Shown in pieces: positions 54,893 to 64,000 of a DNA stretch of 64,000 nt (its first letter is position 1; the number at the start of each line of letters is the position of its first letter). The stretch spans positions 172,491,107-172,555,106 of the forward strand of contig CP136061.1 in assembly GCA_032622095.1 (NCBI GenBank), given 5' to 3'. Both the position numbers and the translations under genes were made by a program. Below the pieces are notes generated by a model that worked only from the letters and a program-made list of their open reading frames with translations, had not been told where the DNA came from and did no database searches. Source of the DNA: Siphonodentalium dalli (Eukaryota > Mollusca > Scaphopoda > Gadilida > Siphonodentaliidae).

Positions 54893-55372
54893 AGGTACTC
54901 AACCCGTAAAGAGGGTCCCCATCTCAACAGATTCCAACAACAACAATCCGATCAGAGGGTCCTATATTACTATTTCTTTGGCTTTGGGGGTAAAAAATAT
55001 TTGATTCGAGTCGAGGAACCCATCAAACAAAGCTCAGAGTTATTAGATATTGATTTTTGAAAATTCTTATGTTCTCGAGATGAGTACTTATAACTGCCGT
55101 CAATTTGGTAACCTGCTCGAGATATTACGCCAAAATTCTATTCAAACAGACAAGGATGGATAACTCTATAATCAAGCGGGTAATAATAACGAATTTTTGA
55201 CTATCTTCTGGGCCAGAAAGAATTCCCGATAATGAAAAATAATAGATTTCTAAAATCGATATCTAACAAATCTGAGCTTTGATGGGTGACTTCCTCGACT
55301 CGAATCAAATATTTTTGACCCCCGAAGCCATTGAAATAGTAATTGAGAGGAGTTTTATCGGGTTGAGTACCT
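54893..55372. mobile_element. TTAA-flanked foldback MITE, copy 1 (480 bp)
   Basis: The ends AGGTACTCAACCCG and CGGGTTGAGTACCT are perfect inverted repeats and are flanked by TTAA on both sides (54,889-54,892 and 55,373-55,376). The arms pair again further in, for example GATTCGAGTCGAGGAA with TTCCTCGACTCGAATC and AAAGCTCAGA with TCTGAGCTTT, making about 150-bp arms. TTAA targets are used by piggyBac and Kolobok elements; the TTAAAGG start recalls the T2/Kolobok MITEs described in Xenopus, so that affiliation is the better guess. Confidence 0.8.
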
Positions 55373-55389
55373 TTAATATTTCAAATTAA

Positions 55390-55825
55390 AGGTACTCAAT
55401 CAGAGGGTCTCCATATCATCACATTCCAACAAGAACGACAACATATTTTGAAATGCCGCTTCAGTTATTAGAATCTAATAATTGCCCAAATATAACGAAA
55501 AGCACAATCATCTATAGTATAAAATTCCACAAAACCTGTTATTTATCAACATTTTGTTCAACGAAATTTTGCCGGTTTGTCAAATATCTAACACAAAAAG
55601 CCACTTGATTTTAGAGTTATCCATCTTAAACCCGCAATTTGGTCAATGAAATTCTTCTCTTTGACTGTCTATTGGGCCACCTAAAATAATAGATTTCAAA
55701 CATCGATATTTGATCACTCTGAGCTGTGATGGATGGGTTCCTCGACTCGAATCAAATGTTTTACCCCCCCCCCCCCGAAGCCAAGGAAATAGTAATTTGC
55801 GAGCGTTGATTCGGGTTGAGTACCT
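55390..55825. mobile_element. TTAA-flanked foldback MITE, copy 2 (436 bp)
   Basis: Starts AGGTACTCAATC and ends TTCGGGTTGAGTACCT, with TTAA at 55,386-55,389 and 55,826-55,829. The right part matches copy 1 closely (GATTCGAGTCGAGGAACCC, CAGCTCAGAG) but the left arm has diverged or been replaced beyond the first 40 bases or so. A C run of about 14 interrupts the right arm near 55,764. Only 9 bp separate its left TTAA from the right TTAA of copy 1. Confidence 0.75.
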
Positions 55826-56149
55826 TTAACAAACGTATAGCATTATACATGTGCAGTATAGTATAATAAATCTAACAATGTTATGATTTCACATAACTCT
55901 AGGAGTTAAGATTATAATAATTCATGTTTACAAACACCTCATCATGTCACACTCGCAATATCATGCAATTTGATCAGTGATTAATTATTGAAGCATTTGT
56001 GAGGCACGGGCACTCATGGTCCCGCTCTTTAAAAATACGCTCTTTAAAAAATCGTCAGTTGTGGGTTGCACCCCACAATTTACTCAAACAAAAGATCGCA
56101 CCCCACAAGTATTCATGGGTATGTGCAGTCACCCCACAAGTATACTTTG

Positions 56150-56500
56150 GCCAGTACGTCCATCCGTCCACCGTCCGTCCGTCCGTCCGTCAACAATTCT
56201 TTGAACATCTTCTCCTCTGGAACCAATGGACCGAATGAGTTCATATTTGGTGTGGATGTTCCTTATGTGACTCACATTCAGATTTGTTCAAATGAGGTCA
56301 CTGGGTCAAATAGTTGCGAAGCCAGGGCCATAACTCTTTCCCTCCATAGTAATTCTTTTAAGCATCTTCTCAAATACCATCTGGCCAAATGGGTTCATAT
56401 TTGGTTTGAATGATCCTTGGGTGACTGGGGTTCAGATTTGTTCAAATGAGGTCACTGGGTCAAATGTGGGCGGGGCCAGGAACACAACTCTTAACAATTT
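56150..56500. repeat. Dispersed repeat family A, copy in the TIR element
   Basis: CCATCCGTCCACCGTCCGTC run, CAACAATTCTTTGAACATC, TTCATATTTGGTGTGGAT, AATGAGGTCACTGGGTCAAA and AACTCTTTCCCTCCATAG. The last phrases occur in two sub-units about 165 bp apart. Short plus-strand ORFs over the head (55,999-56,413) encode nothing recognisable. Confidence 0.7.
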
Positions 56501-56914
56501 TTTTTTTAATTTTTTTACTTTAATTGAGATTAATTTCTTGCTCAATCAGGCTCAATTTAAAAAAAAATAACACCATTATAACATCCACCAGGGTGACAAC
56601 AAAATTTGGTTTAAATCAGTCTAAAATCGAGAACATGCTTAAACCATATAGAAGTCACATTGATTATAAAGTAATAAATGAAATGGCAGTGTTAACAAAA
56701 TCTGTTTGGAATGACAGCATTGATTAATAGCCTAAATTTCTCTGCCTGTAAGAGAGTTTGTATATAAATTACCCTGCTTATGATAACAACTCCACTCCCA
56801 AGGCCAAGTGTGAATGGTGAATATGACAGTTAGGCCAGTAAAACTAAATACCTGTTTTCTCAGGCGATTACATATCGGAAACTGGATGAGAAAGATGGAG
56901 GCATTTTCTTAGCT

Positions 56915-57365
56915 TACCTGAGATGAAGAATTGAGACATATTTTGTGTGGATGGTCCCTAGGTGGCTGGGATTCAGTTCTGTTCAAATGGGGGTCACATG
57001 GTCAAAAAAGTGGCATAGCTAGGAACCTAACTCTTTCCATCCATAGCAATTCTTAAAACATCTTCTCAAGAATCTAGGGACCTAACTCTTTCCATCCATA
57101 GTAATTCTTAAAACATCTCAAGAATCATCGGGACTATTTACCTTATAATTGGTATGGAAGGTTTTTGGGTGACGGGGATACAGATGTGTTAAAATGAGGT
57201 CACCTGGTCAAATAAGGGCGGAGCCAGGGACGTAACTTGGCCATCCATTGTAATTCTTAAAATGTCTTCCTATCAAGAACCATAAGACCTATTCAGCTTA
57301 TATTTGGTATGGGTGACTAGGATTCAGAATTGGTCAGAGCCAGTGACATAATTCTTTCCCTCATC
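56915..57365. repeat. Dispersed repeat family A, partial copy
   Basis: Starts TTAGCTTACCTGAGATGAAG but lacks the CCGTC run, continuing with GTGGATGGTCCCTAGGTG and duplicated AACTCTTTCCATCCATAG sub-units (near 57,029 and 57,081). Confidence 0.65.
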
Positions 57366-57369
57366 AGTT

Positions 57370-57880
57370 ATTAGCTCAACTTACTTTGTAAGTTTGAGCT
57401 ATTGCCATGGATTGGCGTCCGTCGTCCTTGTGTCCATGTGTCCGTCAACAATTTCCTTCCCCGCGGGCTACAGGTCATACCTTTGGTCTGACCTTTATGA
57501 AATTTGTCATGAATGTTGACATTAACATGTAGATGGGAACGAGTCATTATGGGATCATTCGGCAAAAAAACATGGCCGCCAGCAGCCATCTTGGATTTTA
57601 CTCTTTGCATGACTAAATCCTTTGACACGCGCTACCGGTCGTATCTTTGGTCAGATCTTCATGAAATTTGTTACGGATGTTAACAATGACATGTAGATGG
57701 GAATTAATCATTTTTGGGGTCATTCGGCAAAAAAACATGGCTGCCAGCAGCCATCTTAGATTTTACTCTTTGCATAACTAGGCCTTTCAACTTTCCACAT
57801 TTCTAATAACTCAATTGACTTTAACACATGAAATTATTCCCTTTCCAAGTTGAGTTACAGTGTCATTGACACTTTCATTT
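57370..57880. repeat. Dispersed repeat family B, second copy
   Basis: TTAGCTCAACTTACTTTG, GAGCTATTGCCATGG, CGTCCGTCGTCC and CAACAATTTCC, then two sub-units ending GCCAGCAGCCATCTTGGATT or ...TTAGATT followed by TTACTCTTTGCAT, about 180 bp apart. Ends GTTGAGTTACAGTGTCATTG, also seen near 42,970 after the first copy. Confidence 0.7.
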
Positions 57881-58570
57881 TTAAAACATCTTCTCAAGAA
57901 CCGTTTGGCATATTTGGTATACATTTGGTATAGAGAGTCATTGGGTGACTGGGTTCAGATTTGTTGAAATGGGTTCACCAGGTCAAATAGGGGTGCGACC
58001 ATTGACATAACTCTTCCCCCCAAAGTAATTCTTAAAATGGCGCTCCTCAAGAGCCATCAGTCATATTTAGCCTATATGTAGTAACCAGTATGGAGGATCA
58101 TTGTGTTACTTGGGACTGGGTTACATATTTGTTAAAATGGGTTCGACCAATCAAGAAATGGCATTTGGTGTAAATGGCCTATGGAGAGTTGGAATAAAAA
58201 TTCGTTTGAATGGGGTCCACCATTAAAACAGGGGAGCATGTCAGGTTGTAACTTTGTCACAGTTAGGAAAGCTTGAAGTGTCAGTTGTATTATTCCAACA
58301 TGTGCAAAGGAATTTTACGAACTTGGGAGTGTGTTTGCTTCAGTTGAGAGGGAGCAGACTATGGCCTATGTGGGGTTGGGGGATCTGGACCATATTTCAA
58401 GGTGGACACCCACTGCTCAACGGAGACCCTCTAGGCTATGTCCCTCTTTATGGCTACTTGTTTTTAATTTAAGTGAATATGACAAGTACTAACTCTTATG
58501 GTCTTCCGAGTCCCAGTCTTCCTAGTCTTTACAGTTTGGTGAACGTCTCCACAGTCATTGACTGTCTTGT
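57881..58570. repeat. Dispersed repeat family A, 3-prime part with tail
   Basis: Sub-units with CATTTGGTATAGAGAGTC, GGTTCAGATTTGTTGAAATG and similar phrases lead into a tail with GTCTTCCGAGTCCCAGTC, CCACAGTCATTGACTGTC, shared with about 50,590-50,680 and in part 38,869-38,919. The 72-codon plus ORF here is incidental. Confidence 0.65.
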
Positions 58571-58805
58571 TAATGGTGTTATTAAATTGAAGTAGCATGC
58601 AGGCTTCTAACTACATTTTTCAAAATTTAATAAAAATTAATTACATATTCAAAATTATTGCCAAGCAGACATCAATTATATTTAGATATGTCAGATGTGA
58701 TAACGAGACGTAAAATTAGCTAAATTGTGGAAAATAAAGCAAAGAAATATAAATTAGCGGACGTAATTTCGTTGTGTTTTTGCTGTTTAACGTCAAGAAA
58801 ATTAT

Positions 58806-58908
58806 CAATGGAAGCATCCGGCATCCGATATATGTGGCCGACGGCATCCGGCGTACGGTGGTCTGGCATCCGGAATACGCCATAACAGACCCCGCATCCG
58901 GCGTACGA
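58806..58908 (+). repeat. Subterminal repeat cluster, right
   Basis: Five GCATCC(G)-type motifs occur in about 100 bp, including the 25-bp stretch at 58,865-58,889 shared with the left end. GGCGTACG follows CATCC twice. All lie on the same strand as the left cluster. Confidence 0.65.
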
Positions 58909-58934
58909 AAAGGGGGGTCGTCACCCTCATACAG

Positions 58935-60074
58935 GCACGCTTAACCACCTGCCACAGCAGACAGTCACACAAACACGGAGTTAACGAAATGTATAGGGGA
59001 TATTTTGCATGGGATCCATACATATATAGGTGTAGGCATGCTACCGAACATGGTTGAGTGACTTTTTTTACGCACGATGTCGCCTCGGTTGCTCTTTATT
59101 GGAGATTCGATCGATGGTTTACACTATAGCTGCCAAGAATGCAAATATAGTACACTATATATTGATAAATGTGTGCTCTCATCTATAACTACGAGCAGCA
59201 TCAGTATATAACCACCAACTACAAGTTTGTGATTATGTTGTGGTTGATTCAGTGAAATTCGCATGTTTCCGTGGATTGTAGTATAATAGATCTCGACTAC
59301 AGAGCGCGCGGTATCAAACCCTGGAGGATCTTTAATACAAGCGTATACTTGACCAATCTATTGTTACGAATTTGTTAAAGCATTTTAGTAACGCATTCAA
59401 AACTGGGCGTGATTCTTCCTGTGTATCAATGCACATTCATTGTGATGCATGTAGCCACCGAAGGGGTTATAGGGCCTAATCGTGAATCGTGATAATTATA
59501 TATAATATAGCCTATAGCCTATACGACCATTCAAAGAAAGTAATATAGCCAAAAATACAGTAGTTATCAACAATGGTGGTGGTGGGGGGGGGGGGGGGGT
59601 AATAACCTTTGTTTTCTCATTCAATGCTAAATTCTCAGAAGCATTTAATTATTTTGCCATAATTAGCAATCGATGGGCCATATTTATTAATCGACATCAT
59701 AAGTTAGGGTAGGTCTCGTCATTGCATAAATGTGAATTTATTCTTATCAACAGCGATGCCATATGTATAAACACATTCCCTGTCCCCAATACGAAGAAAT
59801 TTGACCGGGGAGTTGATTTTAAACCTTTATTCGCGTAAAAACGTTTCAAAAATCAGATCACGGAAGCATTTTTTCGATATGGTGTGCGTAATACGTCATA
59901 CACTACACATTTATTGACTAGGCAACGCCAAACGACCATGTCGTAATTGCAGCGATATTTCTCCGAGGGCGGGGCTATACATCCACGTTACTATTATTAG
60001 AAATATTGACTTATCTGGCAGGACGTACTTATTAAGCAGAACATCGGGTTTATTTGAATGTTTATCTGTAGTTG
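58935..60074. other. Unique-looking DNA with a long G run
   Basis: A G-rich tract lies at about 59,574-59,599 (GGTGGTGGTGG then about 16 G). A GC-richer patch lies near 59,925-59,980. No gene or named repeat recognised. Confidence 0.45.
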
Positions 60075-60262
60075 TTACGTCCTAGTGACCGAGGCTGGCT
60101 TTTACAGGATGGGATCGAGTAGATCCATAATTTTTCCAGGAAGTTTTTTGCCGAACCCGTGACTTCTTCGCCACGGTAGGGATCTTTAACGTGCGCACAT
60201 TGTTGCACACGGGACAGCCATTAGCGTCGGCTCCCGATCCGACGGTGTGCCATGTGTAGTGT
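60075..60262. repeat. Probable dispersed element with GATCTTTAACGTGC core
   Basis: CGAACCCGTGACTTCTTCGCC, then ACGGTAGGGATCTTTAACGT and GCGCACATTGTTGCACACGG, then GCGTCGGCTCCCGATCCGAC. This GC-rich block stands out from its surroundings. A core of the form GGGATCTTTNACGTGC is, from general familiarity, common in repeats of many marine invertebrates. Only one copy lies in the window, so its class and edges are not established. Confidence 0.35.
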
Positions 60263-60703
60263 CATCCCTGGTCATGACATTACGAGAGGAGCAGAGGTAC
60301 GAAGTTAGTCCAGTACGCATTTTTTCAAATTTTGTCTGAGACTCTTTGGTTTCTGGAATCTTTCTCAGATCACTGATCGTGGCATCGACGATTGATTTAT
60401 CATCATTAACAGCTTGTTTATTTATTAATTGTGTATACTAAATGCTGGTACTAGCACGTAGTTTAAATTAACTGCAAATGTACACATTCCAGTTATTATC
60501 TGGAAGCAATTCAAAGTTTTTATCAGATTTTTTTAGATTTTTAATTTCAAATATTTTACTGTTTCTGTTTGTTGAATTTGAATGTCAAGACTCGGTCAGA
60601 CTCAGACATACTCACATAGTAATAGTTAGCCAATCTGTGTAAGTATTTAGTTTAAGTAAATATATTGGATAGTCGTGTTATAACTTAGAGTTGTAACATC
60701 CCT
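60263..60703. other. AT-rich DNA without recognised feature
   Basis: No gene or repeat identified. Confidence 0.4.
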
Positions 60704-61133
60704 TACCAAAATATTAGTCTTCCACTAGTCTTCCCCTAGTCTTCAGTAAGTCTTCAAATATGAAGATAATGTAGTCTTCAACTCCGAAGACTAAAATAGT
60801 CTTCACATGGAACCTAATAGAGAAAATTAAGCTTCGAAGCTCTATTTTAAGTCTTCGAAGACTACTTAGTCTTCGCTTAGTCTTCGAATGGGGCGAAATA
60901 TTTAAATGAGCTAAGTCTTCGAAGACTTATTTTAGTCTTCGAAGACTTATTTTGAAGACTTGGTTTAGTCTTCGAAGACTTATTTTGAAAACTTATTTTA
61001 GCTTTTGAAGACTTACTTTGAAGACCTAATTTAGTCTTCGAAGACTTGTTTTGAAGACTTATTTTAGCTTTTGAAGACTTACTTTGAAGACCTAATTTAG
61101 TCTTCGAAGACTTGTTTTGAAGACTTATTTTCA
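60704..61133. repeat. CTTCGAAGAC minisatellite
   Basis: The palindromic block GTCTTCGAAGAC recurs many times with TTATTTT or CTTGGTTTA spacers. In the regular part (about 60,915-61,130) the unit is 33 bp and alternates between two types, giving a 66-bp higher period. The left part is looser, with TAGTCTTC units. The minus strand reads as a lysine- and serine-rich 85-codon ORF (11-residue unit such as NKSSKTKLGLQ). This follows from the 33-bp period and lacks other coding evidence. Confidence 0.85.
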
Positions 61134-61714
61134 ATTCAATTCCTTAGTTGGCAACATGCTTTTACATGTATTCATATAGACATGTATGGCTTACTCAGCC
61201 GCCAATTACCTCTAGCACAATGCAGATTAATCCCTGGTTTCTCAGTTTGTTAATTAGCCATCAACAGAGAAATAAAGCCACAAACTGAAAACATTGTGCT
61301 TAAATTATCGATGATTAAGTTACTTAGTTTCAACTTATATACATGTAGTGTCTAAATAGCCCAAACCACTACACAATACTAATAACAATACTGGAACGAA
61401 TGTTTATTCAAGACCATATGACATCTATTCTTCCATATTTATATATTATTTGTTTCTGCCCGGTTCTGCTTCAGTATAATAAGAAATCTCAGCTAGAAAT
61501 TAGGTTGAACCTTGCCAGTTGGTAAAGTTGAATGCTGGTAATTTTCAGTAAATGCAGGAAAAGATAGCTGTCTAAAATGATATACCAGCAGAAATTGGTG
61601 TAATTTAATTGTTTACATTTAAGAAACACAGTTAATACTTTCTGTGCCCCCCCCCCCCCCTGAAGAAACACAGTTACTCTCTGCCCCCTCCCCTGCACAA
61701 ACCCTGAATCTTTG
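61134..61714. other. No recognised feature apart from a C run
   Basis: A run of about 14 C lies near 61,648-61,661. TGAAGAAACACAGTTA-like sequence occurs on both sides of it (AAGAAACACAGTTA at about 61,621 and 61,664), a short direct duplication. Confidence 0.45.
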
Positions 61715-61896
61715 AGGCCCATTTTATACGTCGAGCCAGACACGGGTCGCGCCAGGCTAATTATAGTGTGGAAATGACAAAGTCCAAGAGAGCGCGATTG
61801 GAGCACGACGTATAAAACCAACTGGCGCGTCAGAATTTCTCTGGCACGACCCGACGTGCTACACGTCTGGTACCGACGTGCTACACGTCTGGGGCT

Positions 61897-62079
61897 CGAC
61901 GCTGTTTTATACGACGTGCTAAACACGGGTCGCGCTAAGATGATTCAGGGAAAACCATTCCCCATTTGGGACCCCTTTGGCAGAGAGCATGCACAATTTG
62001 AAGTTTTTGGTGTCATTACATTATCTCTTGAGTCATCCTAGCGCGACCTGTGTCTGGCACGTCGTATAAAACAGCGTCG
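61897..62079. mobile_element. 183-bp foldback of the TTTTATACGACGTGC family
   Basis: The left arm CGACGCTGTTTTATACGACG, TGCTAAACACGGGTCGCGCTA (61,897-61,937) is the near-perfect complement of the right arm (62,039-62,079), with a few mismatches in 41 bp. The loop is 101 bp. Upstream, GACGTGCTACACGTCTGG is directly duplicated (about 61,852-61,891). Confidence 0.75.
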
Positions 62080-62924
62080 GGCCACAGACGTGCTAACTCT
62101 TGGCCGTTGTAAAATATACATTGAAGGCAATTGTACGGTACTACGGGGACATGCATATATCGACTGACAAACGACGTTTCGCGAAAGTTGGGAATAAATA
62201 TATATTGCAGAGATATATATTCGAAGGTTCAAGGGAAATGAATGACAAGATCCCGATTTTGAAATCAACAAAAGCGTAAATTATGAGATTCATGCCCTGT
62301 ATATAGAGGGCCAGTTTATAGTGCATTATCAGAGGACCCTATAGCGGAAATGATTATAGCCGACGGCATTTTGTATCAGAAATGCTAAAATTGTTCGAAA
62401 TATACGATTAGGCCTAAACAAAAAATACGTTTGTTTCCGCTAACCCGACCGACCCTATTTTAAACCGCCGACCCTAAACTTTTTATTGCCATTGCAAAAA
62501 AAAAAAAAATTGGACCAAAAAAAAAAAAAAAAAATTGATTAAAATTGTTTTTTTTTTTAATTTAGGTCCCAATTCATATCATAACAAGATGCAAAACATT
62601 TATATATTTATATATATTGACATAAGAAATTTAAGTTTACAAAAAGATTTAAGTTTAACAGTTGGAATCATACTGTAAAGTATGTTTGGCTTTATCTAGC
62701 TTTCATCTGTGAAAACTTCAAATAATTTGAGTTCAGGTACGGTATGTTATCATTCAGCGTTCAGACTTCAGTATTTCAATCAATTACAGCACAGGAACAT
62801 TAACAATTTGATCAAATCAACCTGGTTATCAAGTGGGATCTCATAATACCAAATGAAAAATTAACATAGAGATTAGTACCATATATAGTCATTACTATCT
62901 TAATACATGTACATTGTTTCTGTA

Positions 62925-62968
62925 CTACATGTACATGTAGGATTTCTGTATTACATGTACATGTAGTA
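62925..62968. repeat. Direct repeat TACATGTACATGTAG
   Basis: The 15-bp phrase occurs twice, about 28 bp apart, separated by GATTTCTGTAT. The repeat contains the palindrome TACATGTA. Confidence 0.6.
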
Positions 62969-63261
62969 TATTATGTACGGTATGTGTCTCACTTGAATTT
63001 TATAAAATAGCCTATTTATGAATTGGAGTGATGATGGCAAGTCTAATTTCAAGCAGGATAAGGCTTCCGATAAGCATAATCCATAGAACCAAAAGATATC
63101 TGACAATAACTTATAAGCATTTCCAATCCATACATATATAAAAAGTTCCAAAGTTATGCTTGAGAAACTTGATAAAATTGACCTCTCTGTAAAATTCAAA
63201 ATACTGACTCAAAGAGCCTTAGATTAGATCTAAATGCAATGGATTTTCAAATTTTTTCCAG

Positions 63262-63520
63262 GGGAAGAACCCCCACCATCATCAGGGGGTCACCCTTCCC
63301 AAACATTCCTCCGATCAGGCCTTCAGGTTATGCCTTCGGCATATCATTGCCCAAAAACAGGTGTCCCCAAAAAATACCTAGATCCTTCACTGAATGCGGA
63401 GAAGGTGGTGTTGTGAAGCCATCCTTAAGAGATCGGTACAAGACGGTCACTCCAATATGTGAACAGTGCAGTGGTGCTGGACTGACTCCAGTTGTCGCCA
63501 GACCATATAGGAAATATTAG
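63262..63520 (+). CDS. Possible terminal exon or exon fragment
   Basis: I do not recognise the protein. A good 3-prime splice site (AAATTTTTTCCAG) precedes 63,262. The reading frame that ends at the TAG at 63,518 gives a C-terminal segment with TECGEGGVVKPSLRDRY, then KTVTPICEQCSGAG and PVVARPYRKY. The C-x2-C pair and basic end look protein-like, and the segment is more GC-rich than its surroundings. The first half of this frame is less convincing (PFPNIPPIRPSG), and a second frame (GVPKKYLDPSLN) is open over part of it, so a frameshift may be present. It lies inside the Harbinger-like element and could be a captured host exon or a relic. No upstream exons were found. Confidence 0.25.
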
Positions 63521-63920
63521 GATTATCAAAGACTATCTTAGTATATAGACTAGTATATATGTAAATATTAAAGCATATGTAAGATTGAATTGGAGTTTCT
63601 AGTTCCTCTGTCATCTGGGTTAACATGATTGGGGCTAAGAAGTGCATAGTTTGGGTTATTGACAAGTATTATACAGTTATTTTTAAAGATACTGAAAAAA
63701 AAAAATTAACACAAAAAAAAAAGTTAAGCCTACCTACCTACCTACCCTAATTTGTTTTAGCTCGTTAGCGGAAACAAAGGTATTATTTGTTTAGGCCTTA
63801 CAGCAAGTGCCGACTGGCTCGACATATAAATCAAACAAACGTAACACGATCCAGAGACGCGCCAATGTCGAGCCAGGGGAAGATAGCGCGACCCGTGTTT
63901 GGCGCGTATAAAACGGGCCT

Positions 63921-64000
63921 AATATTAGTGGAGAAAACTTTCAAACCTAGCTGTTACATTACATAGATTGTATAGATGCATGGTCATCTAGTATTGCAAC
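63921..64000. other. Window end, no feature
   Basis: AT-rich DNA following the TIR-like end at 63,920. Confidence 0.4.

Larger units (their letters stand above)
54161..58928. mobile_element. 4.77-kb TIR transposon-like element with 6-bp target duplication
   Basis: The left end GAGGGTGACGACCCCCCT (54,161-54,178) is the exact reverse complement of the right end (58,911-58,928). ATACAG lies directly outside both ends (54,155-54,160 and 58,929-58,934), a 6-bp target-site duplication. Just inside each end are several GGCATCCGG motifs, and a 25-bp stretch (54,216-54,240 and 58,865-58,889) is shared in direct, not inverted, orientation. No transposase is recognisable: the longest internal ORFs are about 120 codons or less and lie in nested repeats. 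A 6-bp duplication is reported for few superfamilies (Polinton/Maverick; Dada with 6-7), but the short TIR does not fit Polinton. Superfamily is left open. Inference: a non-autonomous or gutted element that became a target for other insertions. Confidence 0.8.
62411..63797. mobile_element. PIF/Harbinger-like element, 1.39 kb, TTA-flanked
   Basis: The ends GGCCTAAACAAA... (62,411-62,444) and the complementary right end (63,764-63,797) match at 32 of 34 positions and include TTTGTTTCCGCTAAC. TTA lies directly outside both ends (62,408-62,410 and 63,798-63,800). A 3-bp TWA target and GG-starting TIRs are typical of PIF/Harbinger and its Tourist-type MITEs. No transposase or Myb-like ORF is present. 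The interior has poly-A/T tracts near 62,495-62,560 and 63,697-63,720, a (CCTA)4 run near 63,730, and a possible captured exon. Nested inside the 61,715-63,920 element. Confidence 0.75.
61715..63920. mobile_element. 2.2-kb element bounded by TTTTATACG-type inverted ends
   Basis: AGGCCCATTTTATACGTCGA from 61,715, followed by GCCAGACACGGGTCGCGCC, is mirrored at the right by GCGCGACCCGTGTTTGG and CGCGTATAAAACGGGCCT ending at 63,920. No target duplication was found outside the ends. The same end motif appears repeatedly inside (61,811-61,816, 61,897-61,937, 62,039-62,079), so several related insertions or internal inversions are stacked here. No transposase. Confidence 0.55.

Noticed and set aside
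61489-61926. Minus-strand ORF of 145 codons
   Set aside because: It runs through the TTTTATACG foldback and a C homopolymer (encoding a Gly run) and has no recognisable domain.
35561-64000. tRNA, rRNA or snRNA genes
   Set aside because: No B-box-like GGTTCGAATCC with a matching cloverleaf, no rRNA core phrase and no Sm-site-bearing snRNA were found by eye. Small or divergent ones could be missed.

Overview
The window looks like repeat-rich, AT-rich DNA from a marine invertebrate, most likely a mollusc and probably a bivalve. This rests on the absence of bacterial-style gene packing, the many foldback (MITE-like) elements, and dispersed families with runs such as CCGTCCGTCCGTC followed by CAACAATT, or the self-complementary GTCGAGTTTTTCAAAAACTC. 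From general familiarity these are common in bivalve genomes; no database was searched. I find no intact protein-coding gene anywhere in the 64 kb. One short candidate exon and one cysteine-rich ORF are listed at low confidence.

Positions 1 to about 35,560 are one continuous satellite array of a 25-bp unit (core GGTATCCCCACCAC plus an ATACATATATA linker). It is already under way at base 1, so the left edge is not seen. The array has a higher-order structure: marker units recur with an offset of about 12.18 kb, and a 4.2-kb segment at the left end is almost identical to one 25,028 bp downstream. A non-satellite insert interrupts it four times, twice as a 579-bp form and twice as a 296-bp form derived from it by one 283-bp deletion. 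A matching site without the insert is visible near 6,350. The long form carries a TATA-like box and a 15-bp hairpin whose only non-Watson-Crick pairs are G-U pairs on the + strand. The many long minus-strand ORFs in the array are a by-product of a stop-free 25-bp unit.

Positions 35,560 to 54,150 are AT-rich DNA packed with dispersed repeats. There are two oppositely oriented copies of a CCCGACTTCGTCCGGG-headed element (35,988 and 40,337), a related element with 122-bp internal tandem units repeated three times (44,750-46,330), several families with CCGTC-rich heads (37,640, 42,067, 46,680), a large inverted repeat (43,040-44,190), a 160-bp foldback (50,702) and a diverged tandem array (52,030-52,880).

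Positions 54,155 to 58,934 hold a 4.77-kb DNA-transposon-like unit with perfect 18-bp terminal inverted repeats, a 6-bp target duplication and GGCATCCGG-rich subterminal repeats. Nested inside are a 272-bp foldback flanked by TA, two adjacent TTAA-flanked foldback MITEs, and several dispersed-repeat copies. No transposase is recognisable in it.

Positions 59,000 to 64,000 hold a repeat with a GATCTTTAACGTGC core (60.1 kb), a CTTCGAAGAC minisatellite (60.7-61.1 kb), and a nest in which a family with TTTTATACG ends (61,715-63,920) encloses a 183-bp foldback and a 1.39-kb PIF/Harbinger-like element flanked by TTA. That last element contains a possible captured terminal exon (63,262-63,520). Overall the region is a large organised satellite block bordered by a graveyard of nested, mostly non-autonomous transposons.
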